Source: Denitrobaculum sp965232285 (GTDB lineage: Bacteria > Pseudomonadota > Alphaproteobacteria > Kiloniellales > Kiloniellaceae). Taken from it: a stretch of 64,000 bases of DNA. The stretch covers positions 2,294,001 through 2,358,000 of the forward strand of contig CBDDPL010000004.1 of the NCBI GenBank assembly GCA_965232285.1, in the 5' to 3' direction. Both the position numbers and the translations under genes were made by a program. The notes under the pieces are model-generated. The model was not told the DNA's origin and ran no database searches. It worked only from the letters and a program-made list of their open reading frames with translations. Positions 38,286 through 46,766 of the stretch are shown here, piece by piece. Each line of letters begins with the position of its first letter. Position 1 is the stretch's first letter.

Positions 38286-39440
38286 CTAATTCTTTCCCTG
38301 TTGGTCTGCGTTCCGCCGATGGAAGACCTCCAGCCGGTCCTCTGCAAGCGCAATCGACGAACGCAGGGCAAATTTCGGCATGTTTTGCAGGAGATCCAGT
38401 CCGAAAGCACCGATCGCCGGCAAGCCGTCACCGCCGATGACCCCTCCGGCACGAAACCACTGGATCCGGTCGACCAGGTCGGCGGCCATCAGCGCCCCGG
38501 CGATTTCGCCGCCGCCTTCGACCAGCAGACGGGTGACGCCCCGCGACCCGAGTGCCCGAAGAACCTCATCGAGCGGGAGCGGCCGATCCGCCTGCCCCAG
38601 CTCAACGATCTCGACTCCTGCTGCACGATAGGCCTCCAATCGCTCGGCATCGTGCCGGGGTCCGGTAAAGAGCAACGTCGGCTGTTCCTTCGCCCGCACC
38701 ACGAGATCCTGCGTGAGCGGCAAACGCAGGCGGCCGTCCAGCACCACCCGCAGGGGCGAGCGATCGGCCAGTCCGGGCAGCCGCACATCGAGCCTGGGAT
38801 TATCCGCCAGCGCCGTTCCGCTGCCCACCAGGATCGCGTCATGGCTCGCGCGCAGCAGATGTCCGCGCTGACGCGCCGCCGGCCCGGTGATCCACTGGCT
38901 CTGGCCGCTACGCGTCGCAATCCGGCCGTCGAGCGTCGAGGCGACCTTGAGGGTCACCATCGGCCGGCCTTGCGTGACCCGGCGCAGGAAACCCTCGTTG
39001 ACTTCGCGCGCCGCCCCTTCATAGAGGCCAAGAGAAACCTCGATCCCAGCCTCACGTAACTGATCGATCCCCCGCCCGTTCACCCGTTCGTCCGGATCCC
39101 CCATCGCCACCACGCAACGCGCGATGCCGGCCGCGATCAGCGCCTCGGCACAGGGAGGTGTCTTGCCGTGATGGGAACAGGGTTCGAGGGTGACATAGGC
39201 GCAGGCCCCTTTCGCCAGAGCCCCCGCCTGGCGCAAGGCTTCCGTCTCTGCGTGGGGGCGTCCGCCGGGCTGGGTCCAGCCCCGGCCGACAACACGTCCC
39301 TCTTTGACGATAAGGCACCCGACCGCCGGATTGGGCGCGACCCGTCCCAGTCCGCGCACCGCAAGATTGAGCGCCGCGCGCAGGAACGCGGCGTCTTCAT
39401 GCTCAATCCTGGTCGATACCGAGCTTGCCAACGAATTCAC
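38286..39440 (-). CDS. ribD: Bifunctional pyrimidine deaminase/reductase RibD
   Basis: Deaminates and then reduces the pyrimidine intermediate in riboflavin synthesis. The deaminase domain has the zinc motifs HAETEAL and EPCSHHGKTPPC; the reductase domain starts near VTLKVASTLDGRIATRSGQSQWITG and includes RLLVEGGGEIAGALM. The start is uncertain: no ATG occurs in frame near the conserved FLRAALNLAVRGLGRVAPNPAVGC. GTG at 39440, TTG at 39431 or an ATT at 39407 are options. Chosen GTG overlaps the nrdR 3' end by 38 bases, giving 384 residues. Identity is certain, the N-terminus is not. Confidence 0.9.
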   Translation of the reverse strand: MNSLASSVSTRIEHEDAAFLRAALNLAVRGLGRVAPNPAVGCLIVKEGRVVGRGWTQPGGRPHAETEALRQAGALAKGACAYVTLEPCSHHGKTPPCAEALIAAGIARCVVAMGDPDERVNGRGIDQLREAGIEVSLGLYEGAAREVNEGFLRRVTQGRPMVTLKVASTLDGRIATRSGQSQWITGPAARQRGHLLRASHDAILVGSGTALADNPRLDVRLPGLADRSPLRVVLDGRLRLPLTQDLVVRAKEQPTLLFTGPRHDAERLEAYRAAGVEIVELGQADRPLPLDEVLRALGSRGVTRLLVEGGGEIAGALMAADLVDRIQWFRAGGVIGGDGLPAIGAFGLDLLQNMPKFALRSSIALAEDRLEVFHRRNADQQGKN

Positions 39441-39861
39441 CAAAGTCCCGGGCTTCGCGGAAATCGCGATAGACCGACGCGAAACGCACATAGCCGACCT
39501 GATCGAGGGTCGCCAGCGCATCCATCACCAGTTCGCCGATCAGCTTGGTCGGGATCTCGCTCTCGCCGGAGGATTCGAGCCGGCGGACAATGCCGTTGAT
39601 CACCCTTTCCACCCGGTCGCGGTCCACAGGCCGCTTCTGCAGCGCGATGGTCATGGAACGCGCCAGTTTATCCCGGTCGAAAGGCTCCCGCTGTCCGCTG
39701 CCCTTGACCACCGTCAATTCGCGAAGTTGCACCCGCTCAAAGGTCGTGAAGCGCGCCGCGCAGTTCGGACATTGCCGGCGTCGCCGGATAGCGGAATGGT
39801 CCTCGGTCGGCCTCGAGTCCTTGACCTGAGTATCCTCATTACCGCAAAACGGACAACGCAT
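39403..39861 (-). CDS. nrdR: Transcriptional repressor NrdR
   Basis: NrdR represses ribonucleotide reductase genes when its ATP-cone binds dATP. From the ATG at 39861 (after GGGAGGGGG) it has 152 residues: zinc ribbon MRCPFCGNEDTQVKDSRPTE then RRQCPNCAARFTTFERV, four cysteines in two CxxC pairs. The ATP-cone (about 49-139) contains VVKGSGQREPFDRDKLARSMTIAL and IGELVMDALATLDQVGYVRFASVYRDF. It lies between glyA and ribD, a conserved alphaproteobacterial order. Confidence 0.97.
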   Translation of the reverse strand: MRCPFCGNEDTQVKDSRPTEDHSAIRRRRQCPNCAARFTTFERVQLRELTVVKGSGQREPFDRDKLARSMTIALQKRPVDRDRVERVINGIVRRLESSGESEIPTKLIGELVMDALATLDQVGYVRFASVYRDFREARDFGEFVGKLGIDQD

Positions 39862-39994
39862 ATTCCCCCTCCCGACGACCCGAAGGTCACCCAACACAGA
39901 ATTCAATTATCTTCTCTACCCAGACTCTACGCGAATTTCACCGCATCAGTGAAATCCGCCATCAGTTTTTCTTCAAAGCCTTATCGTCCGCGCC

Positions 39995-41305
39995 TTAAAC
40001 AGAGAGGTCGGGATAGATTGGAAAGCGTCGACAGAGCGCGACCACCTCCGACCTGACTTCCGATTCGGCCTTGCTGTTATCTTCCCGGTTGGCGGCCAGC
40101 CCGTCCAGTACGCGGCTGATCAATTCGCCGATCTGAGTAAATTCCGCCGCCCCGAAACCGCGGGTGGTTCCTGCCGGCGTGCCGAGCCGGATCCCCGAGG
40201 TCACCGTCGGTTTTTCCGGATCGAAGGGCACGCCGTTCTTGTTGCAGGTAATGCCGGCCCGGTCCAGGCTCTCCTCGGCGATGTTGCCGGTCAGCCCCTT
40301 GGGCCGGAGATCCACCAGCATCAGATGGGTGTCGGTGCCGCCGGACACGATATCGCAGCCATTCTTCATCAAAACCTCGGCCAGCGTCTTGGCATTCTCC
40401 ACAACGCTTTGCGAGTAGACCTTAAACTCCGGCTTCAGCGCCTCACCGAAGGCCGCCGCCTTGGAAGCGATCGCATGCATCAGCGGACCGCCCTGCAGGC
40501 CCGGGAAGGCCGCGGAGTTGATCTTCTTGCCGATCTCGAGGTCGTTGGAAAGGATCATGCCGCCACGACCGGCCCGCAGGGTCTTGTGGGTGGTTGTGGT
40601 GACCACGTGGGCGTGCGGCAGCGGGCTGGGATGAACGCCGCCTGCAACCAGCCCGGCGAAGTGCGCCATGTCGACGTGGAAGTAGGCGCCCACTTCATCC
40701 GCGATCTTTCGGAAGCGCGCGAAGTCGATGTGGCGCGGATAGGCGGAACCACCGGCAATGATAAGCTTCGGCTGATGCTCGCGCGCCAATGCCTCCACCT
40801 CGTCGAAATCGATCTGGCCGTCTTCCTCGCGCACACCGTACTGCACCGCATTGAACCACTTGCCGGAAAGGTTCGGCCGCGCGCCGTGGGTCAGATGTCC
40901 GCCGGCCGAAAGCGACAGCCCGAGAATGGTGTCGCCCGGCTTCAGCAACGCCAGCATGACACACTGGTTGGCCTGCGCGCCGGAATGCGGCTGCACATTC
41001 ACGAAACTGCAGTCGAAGAGCTTCTGAGCCCGCTCAATCGCCAGGCGCTCGGCGACGTCGACGAATTCACAGCCGCCATAGTAGCGCCGTCCCGGATAAC
41101 CCTCGGCATATTTGTTGGTCAGAACCGAGCCCTGCGCCTCCAGCACGGCCTTGGAGACGATGTTTTCGGAGGCGATCAGTTCAATCTGGTCCTGCTGACG
41201 GCGCAATTCGTCGCGGATCGCTTCCGCGAGTTCGGGATCGCTCTCCGCCAGACCGGCGGAAAAGAAAGCGTTCTCAGAAACAGCCTGTGGATCGACTGCA
41301 GTCAT
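39995..41305 (-). CDS. glyA: Serine hydroxymethyltransferase
   Basis: PLP enzyme interconverting serine and glycine with tetrahydrofolate. At 436 residues it has normal length. It contains IELIASENIVSKAVLEAQGSVLTNKYAEGYPGRRYYGGCEFVD, HSGAQANQCV, and the PLP lysine region VVTTTTHKTLRAGRGGMILS. It closes with FDPEKPTVTSGIRLGTPAGTTRGF. It lies 42 bases downstream of rpiB on the same strand. Confidence 0.98.
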   Translation of the reverse strand: MTAVDPQAVSENAFFSAGLAESDPELAEAIRDELRRQQDQIELIASENIVSKAVLEAQGSVLTNKYAEGYPGRRYYGGCEFVDVAERLAIERAQKLFDCSFVNVQPHSGAQANQCVMLALLKPGDTILGLSLSAGGHLTHGARPNLSGKWFNAVQYGVREEDGQIDFDEVEALAREHQPKLIIAGGSAYPRHIDFARFRKIADEVGAYFHVDMAHFAGLVAGGVHPSPLPHAHVVTTTTHKTLRAGRGGMILSNDLEIGKKINSAAFPGLQGGPLMHAIASKAAAFGEALKPEFKVYSQSVVENAKTLAEVLMKNGCDIVSGGTDTHLMLVDLRPKGLTGNIAEESLDRAGITCNKNGVPFDPEKPTVTSGIRLGTPAGTTRGFGAAEFTQIGELISRVLDGLAANREDNSKAESEVRSEVVALCRRFPIYPDLSV

Positions 41306-41347
41306 GGCGCTTGTTCTCCAACTAAATTTACAAAGAAAGCAAAGTGA

Positions 41348-41785
41348 TCAGCTTAGTTTTGAAACCCGCCGGCTGTGCCTTTCTCCCCCTTCGAACCCGG
41401 TGGCCAGAAAGGTCTTCAGACATTCCTTGGCAACCTCGACACCCGTCGTGCGCGCACCCAGGGCAAGCACGTTGGCATCATTGTGTTCGCGGGAAAGGCG
41501 CGCCGTGGTTTCGTCGTGACAAAGCGCAGCCCGGACCGCCGGGTTTCTGTTGGCGGCAATGGAGATACCGATGCCCGAACCGCAAACCAGGACGCCCCGT
41601 TCGGCCTTACCGAGTTCGATCACCTGCGCCAGCGCGACACCGAAGTCCGGATAGTCGACGGACTCGGGTCCATAGGTCCCGAGATCCAAAACCTCATGCC
41701 CCGCGGCTTCGAGTTCCGCAGCCAGAACGGACTTGAGTTCAAAACCAGCGTGATCCGAGGCAACGGCGATCGGTTTCTCTGTCAT
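41348..41785 (-). CDS. rpiB: Ribose-5-phosphate isomerase B
   Basis: Interconverts ribulose 5-phosphate and ribose 5-phosphate. The ATG at 41785 gives 145 residues beginning MTEKPIAVASDHAGFELKSVL; in-frame sequence further upstream is not family-like. Active-site landmarks are the ASDHAG motif, GVLVCGSGIGISIAANRNPAVRAALCHD with the catalytic Cys, and SREHNDANVLALGAR. It is followed by glyA, a frequent alphaproteobacterial pair. Confidence 0.96.
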   Translation of the reverse strand: MTEKPIAVASDHAGFELKSVLAAELEAAGHEVLDLGTYGPESVDYPDFGVALAQVIELGKAERGVLVCGSGIGISIAANRNPAVRAALCHDETTARLSREHNDANVLALGARTTGVEVAKECLKTFLATGFEGGERHSRRVSKLS

Positions 41786-42127
41786 GCTTCTCTTCAGACC
41801 TGATTTACGAGGCGGCAGCCGCAGGCCGGCAAAAAACACGACCGGCCGCGAGCGCGCGGACACTAACATAGGCACTTGCGCGATGAAAAGCTGTGGAAGC
41901 GAGCATTTCAGACGCGGCGCGATAATTTTCGCTTTCACCCCGGACTGTTCTGGCCGGACTGTTCTGGAGCGCGAAAAAACGCCCTTGTCTTGACAGTTGT
42001 AACCTGCCGTAAATCTTCACGTGTTCCACAAGACAACAGACTCATACAACTGAATAGTTGACATTATTTTATAGCTGTGCAAATTTTTGCCGAAAATACA
42101 GTATTTCTGAGATTAAGCGGAATAAAA

Positions 42128-42571
42128 ATGACTGATGCTGTAACCCCTGAACTGACTTCCAGAGACATTTTGCGAATGACATCAGATGTCGTCGCATCCT
42201 ACGTACGAAACAACCCTGTTGCGAGCGATGAGCTGCGCGGCGTCATCCAGACGGTGCACGACTCGCTAATGGAACTGAACAACGGAACCGCAAGCACTTC
42301 AGAGTCGCCTAAACCCGCGGTTTCCATTAGAAAATCCATAACCCCCGACTACATCGTCTGCCTTGAGGACGGCAAAAAACTGAAGATGCTGAAGCGCTAT
42401 CTTCGCACAACCTACGGCATGACGCCGGACGAGTATCGGGCGAAGTGGGGACTGGCTTCGGACTATCCGATGGTTGCGCCGAACTACGCCGCGCAGCGCT
42501 CGGCCTTCGCCAAAAAGATCGGCCTTGGCCGCGGCGCAAAGCAGACGCGCAAACGCGGACGAGCCGCCTGA
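42128..42571 (+). CDS. MucR/Ros family transcriptional regulator lacking the zinc-ligand histidines
   Basis: A 147-residue MucR-type H-NS-like global regulator. The N-terminal oligomerisation helix is MTDAVTPELTSRDILRMTSDVVASYVRNN; the DNA-binding Ros fold spans about 73-134 and ends DYPMVAPNYAAQRSAFAKKIGLGR. In the zinc-finger position it has Cys78 and Asp81, but the two histidines are replaced by Tyr91 and Thr95/Tyr96 (KRYLRTTYG), so normal tetrahedral zinc binding is unlikely. Metal-free Ros homologues are known from Mesorhizobium. The ATG at 42128 is preferred over 42077. The upstream AT-rich DNA suits autoregulation. Confidence 0.9.
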   Translation: MTDAVTPELTSRDILRMTSDVVASYVRNNPVASDELRGVIQTVHDSLMELNNGTASTSESPKPAVSIRKSITPDYIVCLEDGKKLKMLKRYLRTTYGMTPDEYRAKWGLASDYPMVAPNYAAQRSAFAKKIGLGRGAKQTRKRGRAA

Positions 42572-42688
42572 GACCGCTATTTCAGGAAACAGATTTAAAA
42601 GCTCGACAAGCAGCGATTGCTCCTGAAATTTTACGCAGAAAGCAGATTAAACTTCTGTTTTCTAAAAGAAAATTCCGAACCTCGACGA

Positions 42689-42719
42689 GGGGCTTGAATG
42701 CAAAAAGCGTCCAAGCCCC
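42689..42719 (+). terminator. Hairpin terminator downstream of the MucR gene
   Basis: GGGGCTTG (42689-42696) and CAAGCCCC (42712-42719) pair perfectly and extend inward with one mismatch to a 13-bp stem around AAAAA. A moderately T-rich stretch follows. It lies 118 bases past the mucR-type gene stop. Confidence 0.7.
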
Positions 42720-43406
42720 TTGTTCGTAGCTCTTCTGTTTTCGCCCCCTTCATACCTCTGTTGCGACTCGGCAAGTGCGGTGAAGAGCCCTGATGGAAAC
42801 CGCGAAATTCCCCTGAAAATGCGCCCCAACGCGCTTGCGCGAAATTGTCGCAGCGCGGAGGTTAAATTACTTACATTTTACAGTTCAAATATTCTCACTG
42901 CGATTGTAATTTACAAATTAGTGTAGTTTAATTCACCCCCTTGACCAAGAAGCCCAATCGGACTGCAAACTCGCTTTGGAGCGCTGATTTTCGACCTGAA
43001 GGTAGGCTCCGCGCTGAAGACCGAGCCGCGATATCCCGGCCCTTTTTATCCAGAAAAACAAAGAATTCAGCGGCATAAGCGGGTGCATTCACTCTCCTTT
43101 GCCGCGTATCTCTTCCTGTCCGACCGCAAGCTTGAAGACCTCATAGTCCGATCCCAGCCGTCGGCTGACTTGCGTTTTTTTTGCCTGTCGCGGGTCAAAA
43201 CGACGAAGAACAGCGAAAAACAATACTTAAGGATAACTTGACAACCAGACATGAGCAAAATGCCGGAATCGTCGCTGCGGAATAACGCCGAAATATAGGG
43301 ATTTTCAGCCGGAAGCGCTGCGGAAACCCACAGTTTCACAGCTCGTTTATTGAAGTTCAGTGATCGGAAAAAAGAGGATGAATCTCGACCTAAAGTGGTG
43401 GTCCGG
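42720..43406. other. Gene-poor, AT-richer stretch
   Basis: About 690 bases without a supportable gene. Frames present are short and give unlikely protein composition. The segment at 42855-42935 is AT-rich with repeated TTTACA/TGTAA-like runs, unlike its surroundings. It could hold a small RNA or protein-binding region, but no defined structure was recognised. Confidence 0.5.
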
Positions 43407-43619
43407 TCAGACCAGAACCCCGCGCGTCGGCTGGCGATTCACCTGTGACTTTCTCAGGAGGTATTCAAGTTTCCGCAGGGCATTGCGGCGAAGAACGATT
43501 TCGCCAGCCGATGGCGGGCCCACAATGACGGCTTCCGTCATGCTGGGCGTGTGCATGGCCGACACCTTCACATAAGCGCCACACTGCACGAATTCGACAA
43601 TGACTTCAGCGTCTTTCAT
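43407..43619 (-). CDS. Small conserved protein, DUF6898-like
   Basis: A 70-residue protein: MKDAEVIVEFVQCGAYVKVS, then AMHTPSMTEAVIVGPPSAGEIVLRRNALRKLEYLLRK. The pattern of a beta hairpin carrying EVIVEF...GAYVKVSAM, a VIVGP turn, and a final helix matches my recollection of the alphaproteobacterial DUF6898 family. Function is unknown. It starts with ATG at 43619 after GAGTGG. The regular alternation of hydrophobic residues and sensible composition support it being real. Confidence 0.7.
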   Translation of the reverse strand: MKDAEVIVEFVQCGAYVKVSAMHTPSMTEAVIVGPPSAGEIVLRRNALRKLEYLLRKSQVNRQPTRGVLV

Positions 43620-43710
43620 GCCACTCAGCCCGGCCTATCGGTCTGGCAGCTGTGCTGCCTGCCGCGACAAAACGGATCGGAGCAACCCGGGATCCCTAGG
43701 CCTGTGGATC

Positions 43711-43821
43711 TCAGGCGCGAAAAGTCAGATAGCGCACAAGCTTCGAGAAGAGTTTTCCGAAACGCTCCTGACGTGCGACCCGCGCGGATACCGGCCGCGC
43801 AATGACAATCTTGTAGATCAT
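43711..43821 (-). CDS. Candidate 36-residue basic small protein
   Basis: An open frame with ATG at 43821 after AAGGGGTT encodes MIYKIVIARPVSARVARQER then FGKLFSKLVRYLTFRA. An in-frame GTG at 43866 would lengthen it to 51 residues. The peptide is strongly basic and could form an amphipathic helix. It is upstream of the DUF6898-like gene on the same strand. Only the ribosome-binding site and composition support it. Confidence 0.35.
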   Translation of the reverse strand: MIYKIVIARPVSARVARQERFGKLFSKLVRYLTFRA

Positions 43822-43963
43822 AACCCCTTCTTGCCGCCGCGCTGTCGCTTCCTGCGAGACGGACACTGTTGATACCTATCTTTTCGACTTTGGGCGCCCG
43901 GCGTCCCTTGTCAAGCATCCGGGCCTTTTCAAGCCTTCCGTAAGTCGGATTCCGGATAAAGAA

Positions 43964-44003
43964 AACCACCGGCGCGGCGATCCCCTTCGCGCCACCGGTG
44001 GTT
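43964..44003 (-). terminator. Intrinsic terminator downstream of the LdtR-like gene
   Basis: AACCACCGG (43964-43972) pairs with CCGGTGGTT (43995-44003), extended inward by GCGCG/CGCGC with a 2-base bulge. On the minus strand it is followed by TTCTTTAT. It lies about 50 bases past the stop of the MarR-family gene. Confidence 0.8.
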
Positions 44004-44055
44004 CTTTGTAAAGCTGCGGCAAGGAAGAACCCGCCCATTCGTAACCTGTCGCCGT

Positions 44056-44529
44056 CTAAGCCGCCGGCGAGACCCGACTGGCGAACTGCGCGGGCACCGA
44101 CCAGAACTGTTGCAGGCGGGCCAGGGTTTCGTTGGCGGCCTCAAGCGTTTCACCGGTGAGCTGAGCGGACTGCAGACCGTTTTCGGCATGCTGGTCAAAG
44201 AGCTGGCCGAGCGACTGGCAGATCTTGAGCCCCGTCTCCGACGCCCGCACATGGAAGGACCGGCGATCGTGCAGCGAACGCTCCTGAATCAGATAGCCGT
44301 TCTCGACCATCTTCTTCACGTTGTAGGAGACGTTGGAACCCAGGTAGTAGCCGCGCTGAGTCAACTCACCGACTGTCAGTTCCTCATCGCCGATGTTAAA
44401 CAGGATCAGCGCCTGGACGTTGTTCAGATCACGCACGCCCATACGGTCCAACTCGGACTTCACCACCTCAAGACACTGGCGGTGCAGGCGTTCGACCAGG
44501 CTAATCGTCTCTAAATATGCGGCCTTCAC
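44056..44529 (-). CDS. MarR family winged-helix regulator, LdtR-like
   Basis: A 157-residue winged-helix protein: YLETISLVERLHRQCLEVVKSELDRMGVRDLNNVQALILFNIGDEELTVGELTQRGYYLGSNVSYNVKKMVENGYLIQERSLHDRRSFHVR. This strongly resembles LdtR of Sinorhizobium and Liberibacter, a regulator of L,D-transpeptidase and osmotic tolerance genes. The wing contains DRRSFHVR. No ldt gene is adjacent. Just upstream, TGGACAgaatTGTTCCA (near 44555-44571) is an imperfect inverted repeat that might be its own operator. Confidence 0.88.
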   Translation of the reverse strand: MKAAYLETISLVERLHRQCLEVVKSELDRMGVRDLNNVQALILFNIGDEELTVGELTQRGYYLGSNVSYNVKKMVENGYLIQERSLHDRRSFHVRASETGLKICQSLGQLFDQHAENGLQSAQLTGETLEAANETLARLQQFWSVPAQFASRVSPAA

Positions 44530-44684
44530 GGCAACCTCGCAGCAGAATGTTCACATGGACAGAATTGTTCCACTCCAATCATGCCCCGAGGACGTTAAAG
44601 ATTGCTTAAGTGGTCGTCCCCCTTGCAGCAATACAACTTTTAGGTTTCATTTACACTTCTCGCCGCCTACTCGGTCACCGCGCC

Positions 44685-45581
44685 TCAGGCATCTTGTAAC
44701 ATCTTGATAATGGCCGAATAATCGAGGTCACCCCGGCCCGACTTCACAAACATGGTATAGAGTGCCGAAGCCTCGGCCCCGAGGGGTGTCGGCACGCCTG
44801 CCTGATGCGCCGCAGCCTGGGCCAGCCTCAGGTCTTTCTGCATCATGGCGGCGGCGAAACCGGGCTTGTAGTCCCGGTTGGCGGCCGAGGTCTCAACCAG
44901 GCCCGGCACCGGATTGTGGTTCAGCATGGCCCAGCAGGAGCCGGAGGAGGTTGAGCTGATCTCCTGCAGCTTCTCCGGCGCCAGTCCCAGGGTCTCGCCC
45001 AGCGTAAAGGCCTCGGAGATCCCCAGCATCGTGATCCCCAGGATCATATTGTTGCAGACCTTGGCGACCTGTCCGTTCCCGGGCCCGCCCGCATGGACAA
45101 TGTTCCGGCCCATGATCTCAAAGAACGCCTTCCCACGGGCGAAGGCTTCGTCGCTGCCACCGACCATAAAGGTCAGCGTCCCGCCGTCCGCACCGGCCAC
45201 GCCGCCCGAAACCGGCGCATCCAGCATCATGTGCCCGGCCGCCGCCGCGGCTTCATGAACCTCCCGGCAGGAGGTCACGTCGATGGTGGAGGAATCGATG
45301 AAGAGCGTGCCCGGCTCAGCCTGCGCGATCAGGCCCTGCGGGCCGAGATAGACCGCGCGGACATGTTCGCCCGCGGGCAGCATCGTCACCACGACGCCGC
45401 AGCCCTCCAGCACATCAGTGGCGGCCGCAACCGTTTCAACCCCGTTGGCCTTGGCGGTTTCCAGCGCAGCCGCGCCCAGATCGAAGCCCTTCACCCCGTG
45501 ACCGGCCTGCGCCAGGTTCTTGGCCATCGGCCCGCCCATGTTGCCCAGTCCGACAAATCCGATGTTCGTCATGCGATTCAC
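44685..45581 (-). CDS. mmsB: 3-hydroxyisobutyrate dehydrogenase
   Basis: Oxidises 3-hydroxyisobutyrate to methylmalonate semialdehyde in valine breakdown, with NAD+. The 298-residue protein has GFVGLGNMGGPMAKNLAQAGH at about 7-27, the substrate motif DAPVSGGVAGADGGTLTFMVGG near 120-141, and the catalytic Lys region GNGQVAKVCNNMILGITM. It lies downstream of the hydrolase and dehydrogenase of the same pathway on the same strand. Confidence 0.94.
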   Translation of the reverse strand: MNRMTNIGFVGLGNMGGPMAKNLAQAGHGVKGFDLGAAALETAKANGVETVAAATDVLEGCGVVVTMLPAGEHVRAVYLGPQGLIAQAEPGTLFIDSSTIDVTSCREVHEAAAAAGHMMLDAPVSGGVAGADGGTLTFMVGGSDEAFARGKAFFEIMGRNIVHAGGPGNGQVAKVCNNMILGITMLGISEAFTLGETLGLAPEKLQEISSTSSGSCWAMLNHNPVPGLVETSAANRDYKPGFAAAMMQKDLRLAQAAAHQAGVPTPLGAEASALYTMFVKSGRGDLDYSAIIKMLQDA

Positions 45582-45633
45582 TCCCTGTCGCGGCGCGCTT
45601 GATCCGACCGCGTATATTAGCGCCGAAGCCGGC

Positions 45634-46716
45634 TTAAGAAAAAGTCAGTTCACGCCCGCTCTTGGGCGCCTCGAAGTGCTGTGCCACCAGTGCTTCCGAC
45701 ACTTCTGCCAGGCTGACTGGCGACCATTTCGGTGCATGGTCTTTGTCCACCAGCACGGACCGCACCCCCTCGAAGAAGTCGTGCCCGGCCATGAAGGCCT
45801 GACTCATGCGGTACTCCATGATCATGGCCGCATCGAACTCGAGGCTCCGTCCACGCCGGAGCTGTTCATGAGCGACCTTCATGGAGGTCGGCGAGCGGCT
45901 GAGCAGCGTCTTGACCGTCTCCTCCGCCCAGTCGCCTTCTTCGGCCTGCAGGGCGGTGACAATCGCTTCCACGCTTTCCGCGCCAAAAGTTCGGTCGATC
46001 TGCGCCTGTTGAGCCGCCAGCGGCGCTTCGCCGGGATCCTTGCTGAAGCCGGCAATGACCGATCGCGCCACCGCTTCGGCCTCGCCGCTCCAGTTCGCCG
46101 CAACCAGCGCCGCCTCCAGCGCGGCGATCTCCGCGCTCTCGACATAGGCATTGGCAAGGCCGCAGTAGAGTGAGTCCGCCGCCTTCAGGCGCGCGCCGGT
46201 CAGGGCGAGATAGCAGCCGATTTCACCGGCGAGCTTCGGCAGAAAGTAGCTGCCGCCCACGTCCGGGAAGAGTCCGATCGCACTTTCCGGCATGGCGACC
46301 CGCGTGCGCTCCGTGGCCACCCGAAAGGTCCCGTGCACCGAAAGGCCGACGCCGCCGCCCATGGTAATCCCGTCGATCAGGGCGATATAGGGCTTGGAAA
46401 AGCGGTGGATGCGCCGGTTCAGGCGGTATTCCTCGTAGAAGAAGTCGGCGGCGAGGCCTTCGACCAGGCCGCTGTCCTTGGCCGTCTGCCCAGACTTCCA
46501 GACCGCCAGCACGTCGCCGCCGGCGCAGAAGGAGCGCTCACCCTCGCCCCGGATCACCACGGCCGCGACCGCCGGGTCTTCCTCCCAGGCCGCGAGCTGC
46601 GGATCGATGGCGCGTATCATGTTCAGGGTCAGGGCATTGAGCGACTTGGGCCGGTTCAGGGTGATGAAGCCGAGGGCGCCGCGCTGCTCAAAGAGAACCT
46701 CTTCGCTTTCAGACAT
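45634..46716 (-). CDS. 3-hydroxyisobutyryl-CoA hydrolase (enoyl-CoA hydratase family)
   Basis: Hydrolyses 3-hydroxyisobutyryl-CoA in valine catabolism. The ATG at 46716 (after AGGAA) gives 360 residues: LFEQRGALGFITLNRPKSLNALTLNMI, then GEGERSFCAGGDVLAV with the oxyanion glycine pair. YIALIDGITMGGGVGLSVHG and VRVAMPESAIGLFPDVGGSYFLPKL follow. The extra C-terminal domain (LSRSPTSMKVAHEQLRRGRSLEFDAAMIMEYRM) distinguishes HIBCH from ordinary crotonases. Its stop is near mmsB and its start is near the dehydrogenase stop. Confidence 0.93.
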   Translation of the reverse strand: MSESEEVLFEQRGALGFITLNRPKSLNALTLNMIRAIDPQLAAWEEDPAVAAVVIRGEGERSFCAGGDVLAVWKSGQTAKDSGLVEGLAADFFYEEYRLNRRIHRFSKPYIALIDGITMGGGVGLSVHGTFRVATERTRVAMPESAIGLFPDVGGSYFLPKLAGEIGCYLALTGARLKAADSLYCGLANAYVESAEIAALEAALVAANWSGEAEAVARSVIAGFSKDPGEAPLAAQQAQIDRTFGAESVEAIVTALQAEEGDWAEETVKTLLSRSPTSMKVAHEQLRRGRSLEFDAAMIMEYRMSQAFMAGHDFFEGVRSVLVDKDHAPKWSPVSLAEVSEALVAQHFEAPKSGRELTFS

Positions 46717-46766
46717 ACTCGAAAATTCCTGTTGGTGTTCGCCGGAGAGTCCGGCTGAAAAATGGG

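Noticed and set aside
43067..43339. 90-codon minus-strand frame in the MucR/DUF6898 gap
   Set aside because: Charged, low-complexity ending and no ribosome-binding site; no family pattern seen.
43625..44038. 137-codon minus-strand frame
   Set aside because: It spans the terminator of the LdtR-like gene and has Cys/Arg/Ser-rich sequence without regular structure.
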